A stretch of DNA of 64,000 nucleotides from Saccharina japonica (taxonomy: Eukaryota; Sar; Phaeophyceae; Laminariales; Laminariaceae), in contig MEHQ01003846.1 of assembly GCA_008828725.1 (NCBI GenBank), positions 123,082 through 187,081 of the forward strand, given 5' to 3'. Below are positions 52,451 to 63,500 of this stretch, one piece after another; the stretch's first letter is position 1; each line of letters opens with the position of its first letter. The position numbers and the translations under genes are program-made. Below the pieces are notes generated by a model that worked only from the letters and a program-made list of their open reading frames with translations, searched no databases and was not told the origin of the DNA.

Positions 52451-52788
52451 GTATGATACAACAAATCCGTGTCTTCTCGCATAAGAAGACTGTTTCGATT
52501 TTCGAACTAGGTCGCTGAAAAATCGATCAGACCATAATCTGAAGCTCAAAAATCGAACCGCATAGGAAACGGCCTTAGACTTGAAGAGCAACTCATGGCC
52601 TGTCTTTTCGTTAAGCTAAAACAGGTCTACTAGGGTAGGCTCACTGCGATGAATCCGAGTGTTCCACACAAAAGCAAAACCTACCAGTACGTCGAAGTAG
52701 TTTTGCGTCAGTCAAGGCAAAAAGGAAACTTGCCGCCCTTCAACGGGTCTCCTGACATATTTGACCACAATAATACATAATCGTGTGC

Positions 52789-52984
52789 CTACGGTGCGTA
52801 CCAATTACCTACTACCCAGATGACTTGTACGACAATATGGATGAGGGAACACCAGTAGAGCACGTACGCGAATGATATCCACAGGCGTTGGGGTCTTGCA
52901 AGGTGTAGCCGAACAGCGCGCATCAGCCCAGATAGATATAGGGTCGTTAGGTTGCGTCTCGCAGATGTCCCAGGACGGAGAGTT
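52789..52984 (-). CDS. FTR1: FTR1 exon G (C-terminal), frames disagree
   Basis: After an inferred acceptor CAAACAAG at 52985 the phase-0 frame gives [19 protein letters not shown] and remains open to TAA at 52805. Two blocks expected at the FTR1 C-terminus fall in other frames: ALFGYT (52919-52902) and [20 protein letters not shown] (from 52869, closing at TAG 52789-52791). KTPTPVDII, between them, is in the first frame. Reading through therefore needs about three single-base frame changes, so this exon is damaged or wrongly called. The boundary near 52984 is uncertain. Confidence 0.6.
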
Positions 52985-55900
52985 CTTGTTTGCGATTACT
53001 ATAGTTAACATATGACACCACATGTCACGTTTGGGTGGTGGGTGGGTGGGTGGGTGGGTGGGTGGGTGGGTAGGTGTGTGGGTGGCGTGGGCGAAAGCCG
53101 GGTGGTGGGTGGTGAAGTGGGTGGGTGGGTGAAGTGAAGTGAGTGGGTGGGTGGGTGGGTGGGTGGGTGGGTTGGGTGGGTGGGTGAGTGGGAGGAGTGC
53201 GTGGATGCGGTTGTGGGAAAGGTTTTCGGGAGAAGGCAGTAGCCCTCGTCAACATTCGGTTCCACTAACGTGAGTATACAAGAACCTATCTGTGGACAAT
53301 CAAGGCTTATAACCTTATTGTGACACCACCCCCTGTATACCCTTGATAATATCCTATGATATAGATTTAGTGTAGCGCTCTCGCCGCTGAGCACGACTTC
53401 TTAACCCAAAGTTCTTAGCGTGCCCCGAGAAACTGAGCCTTATGTTCTTATTTGCCTTAGAAGGTTATTTTTTATTCGTGGGCCTCAACCTTTATCTACA
53501 GGAAGTATTCTTATAGTGGGGTTTGCGATCCGACAAACTGCAGCATGACCTTCAACGTTAGTCACTCATAAAACAGTCCCAGAAACGAGAAAGAAAAAAA
53601 AGCCAAGGGAAACAAAAAAGGTACTTTTTTCTCACCATGTGGTTGCGCTCTCCATCCCATGTGCCGAACACTCCGAGCTCTTGAATTTCGTGCGCACCGT
53701 GGGAGAAGAGACCCGCTGTGTGACGGCAAGGGGGTTTCCACAGGCGGTGAAAAGAGGCCGTGATATCAAGGGGGTTTGCATAGGTGGTGAAAAGAGGCCG
53801 TGTTGTCAAGGGAATGTCCATAGGTGGTGAAGAGGTCGTATCGTCACGGGGATTTCCATACGTAGTGGAGAAGAGGCAGTGTCTTCAAGGGGGTTTCCAT
53901 AGGTAGTGAAGATGCCGCATCTTTAAGGGGGTTTCCATAGGTAGTGCCATATATTTAAGGGGGTTTCCGTATGTGGTAAAGAGCCCGTGTCGTCAAACGG
54001 GGGTTTCCATAGGTGATAAAGAGGCCGCGTTCTCAAGGGGGTTTCGATAGGTGCTAAAGGGGCGGTGGGGAAATGGGCAAACACGACACAGGCGGCGCTC
54101 ACGCTAAAAAGGCCCGTTGGCAGACGACGACGCCTAATCGAACACCGGGTGTGCAAACAAAAACTTGCACCTCTCCCCCACATAGCCTGCTCCCCGACCT
54201 GATCCCCGTGCACCAATAATGTGTAATATTGCGGTGAAATCAGTATCTCACCAGCGATGAAGAGGAGAACGACGGTCGAGGCGAAAAGCAACTTCCTGAG
54301 GCTCGCCTCCTTGCCCAGCCTGAAGATGAACCACCCGACCAAGAGCCCCACGACAATGCCGAGAATTCCGGGGATGGGGATAGCCTTGGCCTGCGGGTGC
54401 AAAGCGAAAAAGGGAGGACAACGTAAAACTATTGACAACAGTAGCGCGGCTGTTGTCGAACGAGAGCGTTTTTGGGAGGAATGACTACGATGAAGTGCGC
54501 CCCTCAGTGAGTTTCCGAAAGTTTAGCGACGGATGTGGCCGTACAATCTGAACTTTGTTGGGATGGAAAAGGTCATTTTCGGTGGTTTTCGATCTATCGG
54601 AAGGATGGAATGCTCAACAAAACAACCGCAACGCAAAGAGATCGTTTCCTGTATTTCACACCGCCAGAGCTTCAAAGGGTTTTCAGAAGAGGCAGGCCGA
54701 TGCTTACTTTACATCGAGCCAATACCAGCGCAAAAACTATTTGATACGAGTACAGTACGCAAAATCGTTTCAAGAAACTCTTAGTTTGGGCCAGGTTGCC
54801 GTTTTTTAGTCTTCGCATGTGTATTCTTATGTAAGGCAGGGTGTGTCCTACAAAAAAATCGGGATACAACATGGTGTTCTCATGTTTCGTGCAATAATCG
54901 AGCCAAAATGAATGTTCTACAAATAAACAACTTATTAGCCCTTTTAGGCATGCGGCTTATTTGGACTGCAGTCTCGTTGTGGGGACAAAACACTTGGAAT
55001 TCTCATTGGATATTTAGGTTTATGTACACTGCAGTACTAAAAGGGGTAAGTGTGCGGTCGCGTACTACTGACACGGTAGAACAGCCTATAGCTGAAATTA
55101 AGTAGGCGTCAACAGTACGCAAGACCACATTAAATAGGACAAAATGTTGTTGGTAAAAATAGGTAAAACATATAGGTTTTTGCGTATACCGTACGTAGGT
55201 CCTACTTACTACGGTCTCCCGTGATAGCAGTGGTAGTGAGTCGCACCTCGTAGTTGCTGCTGGTACCGGCCAAGAAGATGACGGTCTCGATCCCCTCACG
55301 GAACACAGCCATGAACGGCAGCCAGAACATGTAAGAGTACCGGAGGTCCGACCCCTTCTCTTCGGCTTTCTTCATGCCCGCCTGAAGAAACGCGAAAACA
55401 CACACAAAAAAAAAAAAACACACACACACACATAACAACAACAACGCAAGTGAGGAGGTGCTCAAAAGAGTGGGTGTCGTTGACAAAAGCTCAAATACCA
55501 GGGGTACTCAAGAAGACAAAAACACGTTCCTGATATCATACCATGGTACACGCATATAGAGCAATCCCACGGTAGGGGTATCACTTTGAGGCTCAATATT
55601 TTCTGACCGGCTGTGCTCCCCACGTGAGTAACCACCGGATACTATTATTATTTTACTGGTATATTTGTTTTTGGACTACCGCATTGGAACGTTTGGTCGG
55701 GTTGCGCGAGCGAATGTTTCCGAAGCTATGGTTCGGGTGAGATATTGAGCTCCTGATGTGAGGAGCTCAGAAAATTCTGCTGCGCCCCTACCGTGGGATG
55801 ACTCTATAGAGTATTTTTTTTTAAGAAATGACAGCTGTGAGATCGAGGATATCGTCGAAATTCATATTCGCAAGCTGCGTGGGATACTTCGATCGCGCGA

Positions 55901-57512
55901 AGTCGTACGGGGTTTGGGGGGGACACAATCTGACAGCTGTGGAGCTTGAGGGAGGTCACATATATACGGTGTATAGACCGATGCCCCCCTCTTGAGACAA
56001 AGAAGGTTTCGTCAACATGTCCATCGCACCCCCAGAACAACTCCAGAAATACAGCACACTCGCATCGTTATAAACGGAATACTGCTGTACGTACTGGTAT
56101 ACGAGAACAAGAGCAACCGATGAATCACGCAGCTTTTTTTCCGGGTGAGTATCAACCACTCAACCGGTTGGACTCACAGCTGATGTATTTGTAATACTTT
56201 TTATGCCCACACAAAAGCGAGAAAGCTGCTCAACGAAGCATATGTCGTCGATAGAAAGCTCTAGACGGATGGGTGCATGGATGGATGGATGGATGGATGG
56301 ATGGATGGATGGATGGATGGATGGATGGATGGATGGATGGATGGATAGGGTGGATAGATGGATGGGTGCCTCCGCACATGAAGAAGGGTGGGTCGCATGG
56401 ATGGATGGATGGATGGATGGATGGATGGATGGATGGATGGATGGATGGATGGATGGATGGATGGATGGATGGATGGATGGATGGATGGATGGATGGATGG
56501 ATGGATGGATGGATGGATGGATGGATGGATGGATGGATGGATGGATGGATGGATGGATGGATGGATGGATGGATGGATGGATGGATGGATGGATGGATGG
56601 ATGGATGGATGGATGGATGGATGGATGGATGGATGGATGGATGGATGGATGGATGGATGGATGGATGGATGGATGGATGGATGGATGGATGGATGGATGG
56701 ATGGATGGATGGATGGATGGATGGATGGATGGATGGATGGATGGATGGATGGATGGATGGATGGATGGAAGCAACCGATGAATCACGCAGCTTTTTTTCC
56801 GGGTGAGTATCAACCACTCAACCGGTTGGACTCACAGCTGATGTATTTGTAATACTTTTTATGCCCACACAAAAGCGAGAAAGCTGCTCAACGAAGCATA
56901 TGTCGTCGATAGAAAGCTCTAGACGGATGGGTGCATGGATGGATGGATGGATGGATGGATGGATGGATGGATGGATGGATGGATGGATGGATGGATGGAT
57001 GGATGGATGGATGGATAGGGTGGATAGATGGATGGGTGCCTCCGCACATGAAGAAGGGTGGGTCGCAAAAAAATGACCATCGCGCCACATCATTGAAAAC
57101 GTAAGCTGCCAATTAAATACCAACCCCATGTGCCGAGCCTAAATATGCGCGATTTAACAATAAAGATAAAGCGGTTTTAGCGGCTTGTCGGAAAGGCCGC
57201 TGGTGGCACAGTAAAACCTCCCACGCGTTGAGTGGGAAAGTCAAAGTGGTCATACCAAAGGGCACAGGGGGGGTTCATGCCATGCATGGCCGTAGTGGTA
57301 TAACCAAAGACCCTCGCATCTCTACAATGCTGGGACGGAGCATGTCGGGTTTTCACTGACCAGGCAGACATTGCTTGCGTGAAGCGCCGTGAGATGTTCT
57401 TCGAGTCGCTCGAAGGGTGAGCTGCATCCTACTAAAAACCGCGTATGAGGCGGACTTTCTTGCATACTGATGACAGCTTGGAAACAACAGGTTTGTTTTT
57501 TTGGTGTGGCCA

Positions 57513-57562
<50 letters not shown>

Positions 57563-60500
57563 CCGCGAAAGCAACTCTCGGGGTGATGACTCACGTGAAG
57601 CTTCCTCTCCCACTTCTCGCGCATGTGAGCGATCTTGAGCATGGAGGCGGACAGCACCGTGATGATAAACGCCGCGGTGATCATCTGTAAAAGCGGCAAA
57701 TACAGGCAACCAAGCGAGTGGCACGTCGGCAGAACAAGGGAAGAGCATCTCCTCCTGTTAAAACTACAGAGTGGAGTCAAACGAACGTTTCTGAGCAGAG
57801 GGGGGAGTGGAAGGGCATGCCCTATAGAAAATACACAGTAGGAGGGTAATCTCTTGTGCTGACTACAGCGCGGAGACAGGCCCGTTTGCAAGCAGGACGA
57901 GGAATGACAGGGTTGGCTGAAAAGCCCAACTCGGACCGAATAAAAAAACACAACCGCATCATACTCATCAGCCTTAGGGAAGACACGCTGACCGCCTCCT
58001 CAACAAACTAATTGTGCCCTACTACAGTACAGTAGTAGAAAAGGCATATTTTCGGGGACCGAAATATCAAAAACAAAGTGCAATATAAGAAAGCGCGCGT
58101 TCGTGCGCACCCAAAACAAGAAATTCAGCCTGTGTCTCCCGCTAACTGCAGAGTACGGAGTCAGGCATCATTTTAAGAACAAACGGGAGAGGGCAGAGGC
58201 CTCTTCTACGACCTACAGTAGTACCAGGCGTCGCGAAAAGGCGAGGCAGGGGGTTCATACGACACGGTACGCGAGGCCAGCTCGACAGGCAGTAAAAATA
58301 ATGGATCGAATACGCTGCACAGACACAACGTCCACTCGATATTGCTTCTTCAACGAGCTGGGGCAAAGCTCTCGCGCTTTCTTGTGTGTAAACAACGTCA
58401 ATGAACGGTAGTTTTTACCCATCCGCCGGAGCATACGAGATAAGAAAAAAAAAGGTAGAAGGTAGTATAGATCTGTGACGGACGGCCATCTAGATTTAAC
58501 ATACTATCAGTATACTCGTTTTAGTGTGGAAGCCCCAAAAAAGGTGTGACTGACGTGTGGGGAGGCTCTTCTCGAGCTCGTACAGGTACTGCTGCACGAA
58601 CGTACGAGTAGGCTATGGTAGCTCAACACAAGAGTCCACAACAACAGCAAGTGAGTGGTACTAAAAATTATGATGTATGTGATGGACACAACTGACACGG
58701 CACGCTGCGCAGTTTTTGGGGATCGACCAGTTAGCTCTTGATTGGATTCAGAGTTGATGCTAATTGTTTCTGGTTGTTCATTTACTGCTGCAGTTGCACA
58801 TTTTACATCTTTCGAGTTGAACATCATCAAAGTCTCAGTGTATTTCGTGTGCCCGAATTCGGAAGTTGTTTTTGATCAATTCTTATCCCGGCGCGAAATA
58901 ATAAAATATGAAATTTTTATATCACTACTACAAACACACCGGTACAAAAGCAATACTACTATTGATATCACGAAATCGGCATCAAATCAGCGTCCGAACC
59001 GTTCAGCTCAAACTCCGCGCCGCGCGAGAAAGCGAATCGCAGGAAAGAATCCACGGCAAGTATCCCCCCCGCCCTAAACGTGGATGGAGGCCGAATAAAG
59101 GGGGTACTTAATTAAGCTGCACCCACACCAGATGCATGGTACGGTAAAGGTGCACTACTTTTGCCTTCTGAGGGTGGTGACTTATTGAGGAGCTCTACAC
59201 CTCACCCAAAAACTGATTTTGACGGAGAATGAAAGTGCTACCCGATGAAAAACACCACGGCCTACCGTAACTATACAATGTGAAAAATATTGCAATACGA
59301 CAAGAATGAAAAAAAGTCCGACGATTTGGGGTGAAGGGCTATACTATTAACGAGTATAAAATAAATTCAATTTGGGAAAAATAAAATTCAAGTTCGCTTT
59401 TCATTGGTCAACACACGCACCAGCACCAAATATTAGGATCTTGGGGTATAATCTTGGGTGGTGGTGCGGATTCTGACCAATGAAAAGCGGATTTGATTTT
59501 TTTTTTTTCCTAATTGAGTTTTTTTTTCTTCGTTAAAACGGGCCCTAAGGAGCCTTTAATAGATCATTCAGAAAACGTTTCAGCCAAAATAAGGTATACC
59601 TTATACCTCTATCGTAGCACGCGTCGATGGCATAGTGGAACCCTCGAACGCTTCTAAGAGTTGATTTACGGAGTGTAAACCCCACGTGGGTCGGACTTTT
59701 GAGTTAATTTGCAAAAATAAATAAAAAACGGAATCAACTGCTGAGAGCGCCTATCAATAGTAGCGTAGGTAGGCACGATTCGATGAGAGTCAAAGAGGGA
59801 AGAAAGGGCTGAAGTCTTCTCACGGTAAAAATGCAAGGCACGAACCGTAGTGGGGGAGGAGGGAGAGGAGCCTCCTTTGTGACCCCAGATCTGAGTTACT
59901 ACCAGGAAGGAGAGAGAAAGGGAGGGCGAAGATAATAAATGGGATGGGAAAAACAAAACAAACAAAACAAACTATCGTAGCACGCGTCACCAAGCACCCT
60001 GAACTCACCAAGATGGCCTCGACGATGTATTCCGTGTTTCCCTTGAAGAACTGTTCGTTGGTCTCATAGAAGGCGATGATGAAGCAGACGCCGATCGCAA
60101 TGGCGCCAAAGAGGCCAGCAAATGCTCCCTTCCACACGGCGGGCTTGAGTTCTTGTCTGTCGATCTTGTTCAGGAACTGGAGCAGCACGGAGATGATCAC
60201 CACCGCCTGTCAACACCGGAAGAGCGATGCAAAACCAGTGGGAGGGGGAAGGGCGGAAGGGGGTGGGGGCGTGTACTCAGTTGTTGCTTGCCTTAGTCAT
60301 TTGACCATTGACCACATATCCCTTTCGAGACGGAGCACCGTTCTACTCCTAATAGATACAAGGTTCCCCTCCGGGACGTGCCTAGGGGAGTGGCGCAAGG
60401 ACAAATCGAAAATCTACTATTAATACAAAAACATGCGATATTGTATCATACGCATAGTATCATATTGCATACTGGTAGTACATAAGTACGACGTTATGAA

Positions 60501-63500
60501 ATATCTGCGTAGTACTATACATAAAATCAGACGTTTAAAAAACTGTACCTGCATTTTTGAGGATAAAACATACTCGGAAATATGATGGAACCATTAATAT
60601 TGACTCGACCGTTAGAGATTTGTTAAGGATCCCGCCAAAATTTGTATTATATTAAAATTTGTCAATATTTTATTGTTGTGGCGCTCAAGGTCAGGATACC
60701 GCACACGCACGCACGCGTGACATATGGGACACAGCAGTTCTCGTACAACAGTAGTGGTGGGATATTATTTGCAGAAGAAGTAGAAAAGGATGCACCGAAG
60801 AACGGGCTGAAACTCTCGACCAAACCTGCCTACGTAAAAAAATCCACTTGGTTTTTGTTTGCTGTCTGTCTTATATATGTGGGGTCTGGGTTATATTATA
60901 CGCACAAATAATACAAAAAAAAACAAAAAAAAATGCATAGCTATGAGGATCGAACTCAAGCCTTCACATTCAAAATCGGACATGGTGACCATTTGACTAT
61001 ATGACCAAAAATGATTTGCCCAAATACCGGTACAGTATTATTTGTCGCGACTCGCGCCAGGCGCGCGACACATACATCATGCAAGCACAGGCAGGCAGCA
61101 GACAGCAGCGCACAAGAGAGAGAGAGGTGTGGTGTGATTGCTGATGACGGATGTGCAAGCCCCCGATGAAGTAACCACTAACAGCTACAGCAGTACCCGG
61201 CGAACCTGCCACAGGAACGCCTGCTGCTGCTTGTGCTTCTAGGCGGGGCTGTGACCTCGTTTGTGTTCGTTGCGTGTTGTCTGATGTCTCGTAGATTTCT
61301 GGGGTGAGCTTCAGGGAAGAAACACAAACAATCGAAAATATAAGGACAGCAGTTGGTATACTCCAAGATCCTACTCGTATGATATTGGATTAAAGAGGCC
61401 ATTACATTTCCGGCTAGCGTGAGCGTGAGTCAGTCGCACACATCAGGACAACTGAAAGGTAGATGGTGGATTACGGGGCAGGCTCCGATAGACACAGCTA
61501 AGCCACAGCAGAACAGCGCAGATGGGTGTGTCACCCACGCACGGTGTTACCTGCTGGTGTTTATTAGGCAGAGTTGTAACGTTGTGCTCTCTGCACATGT
61601 TATGTTGTCTATCTGTGTCTGGGCTCTCCTGTGTGCTCATGATCAGCCCGTGAAAGCAGGGCAAACAACAGGACATTACGGTATTATTTACTGGCACGTA
61701 CGTACGAAACACGGCCTCATGCAGAAAGCCCGGGAAATCGGCTTATCCACTCCCGCGGGAAAAAAAACTTCGAGCGCCCGCCACGCGAGCCACAGAGCTC
61801 GGATCGAGCCCAAACCTCGACCAATGTGTCCGGGCGGGCTTGCTGTGTCGGGGTACTTAGCGTTTTGCCGAAAAGTGCTCGTACGAAGAGAAAAGTTGCG
61901 AAAAGTGCGAAAATTTCACAAACATAACTATACATATATATTCAACAGTTTTGCGCGCATGCGGGGAGGGGTGTAGCCTTTGTCATGCATGACCGTAGTC
62001 GTATGACCATAGTATATACCCTCGCATCCCTACAATGCCGGAACGGAGCACGTCGGGTTTTCGCTGACCATGCAGGTATTGATTGCGGGCGGGGGGGGTG
62101 TTTAGCTTTATGTCTGCCATTGCCGCTGCCGCTGCCGCTGCAGCTGTAAGGTTCTCAATAGTGCGCTCATACAGCACGAAACAGAGCTGGAAAGTGAAGT
62201 AGGGCGGTAAGGAGCAATGCACTTTTTTCTGAAAGAAACATATTATGAATCGTACACAGATAGTAACATCAGCTGCCGACGTAAGAAAAGTCAACTACGT
62301 ACAAATACAGTACAGCAGCAGCTGCAAGGTTTACTCTTTTTTTTCAAGATTATTTTTTTGTTTCGTCACGACCGAAAAGCGGTGGCACGAATGTATTTTC
62401 ATGTTTTCATCGCTGTATGTAAAGAGGGTACCGCCACGTACGCAGGCAACCAACGCCTTCAACACTTACTAACTTTACTACAGTACACCGTCAGCAGACG
62501 AAGAGAAAGAGACCGTCGGCGCTCTCTGCCCTGTTTAGCCGATTACAGGATAGTCGGGAGCACGGCCGCCCCAGACGCCCAACGGGCGAGAGAAAGAGAG
62601 AGAGAGAGAGAGAGAGGGCGTGGGCTTGTCGGCGCAGGAAGACATGACAAACTATAAATTTACCGTTTGACATTTACTTACTGCAGAGTAGGTAAAAACT
62701 ATACGCGACGCAGTTTGCAAAGAGAGAGCATTGTGTTGGACACAATTATATAATGAGTCAATCAAACTCACGGCTGCTGAGGTTTCGAATTGGAGTGACA
62801 ACATAAAACATCTACGAATACGTGGTGACCCATTCCCGAGAGACAAAGTAAGTGGTGAGCGACCCTGCCCCTCATCTCCTTTTAGCTTTCGGCCAAACAA
62901 AGTGCTTACTACTGTACGTACTACATACTTCCAGACCATTTACGCTAGCTTTGAACATCCGCCGAAGGAGAGAGAGAGACCAAGGAAACAAGCAGCAGTA
63001 GTTTCAATCTCCAGCGGAGTGCCTTAAAAAAAAACGTGATATTACGTGGTGCGTGGTGGCATTTATTGCCAACCTTTGAATTATGATATCACACCCCACA
63101 CAAGTGCGTACAGTACGTACACAAGCTCCACCCACCGCCCCCGTGGCCTCGCACCGGCCGAAAATCGAAATTCGACAGTCGAAAGTGTCCTGGAAACGCA
63201 ACGCCGGTTGATCGAATCGTTTATACAGCAGTATTACTACGTACAGTAGTAGTTTCCGACCATTTTTTTTGTGTTCGGCCAACTGAACTCGAACGCTCCT
63301 CGCTGTATGATACGATCGTAGCTTCTCCCATACAGTACCCCCCCCCTCCCCCCTGAGCGTGCATGATCCTGCCGGTTTGCTGACGGCGGCAGAGATAGAT
63401 GCATGCACGTCGTGCACATTTATATACATGCATGCGTGCAGTGACACACCGATCGCGGCAGTTCGACAGCACGGTCAAAGGTTGAGATGCTGTCAACCAT

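Larger units (their letters stand above)
49446..52576. mobile_element. Decayed hAT element with 40-bp inverted ends
   Basis: Outer ends: 49446-49487 (TTAGGCCGTTTCCTATGCGG, TTCGATTTCGAGCTTCAGATT) and the reverse complement at 52535-52576. A second inverted pair lies inside at 49490-49514 and 51802-51827 (AAGGCTTATCACGGTA). The interior holds two CCGTCCCGTC arrays, a hAT transposase C-terminal domain, a nested inverted-end element and a hairpin. No 8-bp duplication was found at the outer ends, so ends and domain may belong together only by proximity. Confidence 0.55.
57685..60008. other. FTR1 intron B-C, other content
   Basis: Apart from the M4-bearing repeat and SINE copy F, 57690-59125 shows no recognised repeat or gene, only A-rich tracts (58445-58460). 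Confidence 0.4.

Noticed and set aside
51931-52518. 195-codon Ser/Arg-rich frame as a transposase
   Set aside because: No BED finger, DDE residues or other motif; it includes a CAG run and a thrice-repeated CGCACTCGGCGCG block, with frames open on both strands.
56160-56817. Long frames rich in HPSI / WMDG on both strands
   Set aside because: Pure products of the ATGG tetranucleotide array; open in several frames on both strands.
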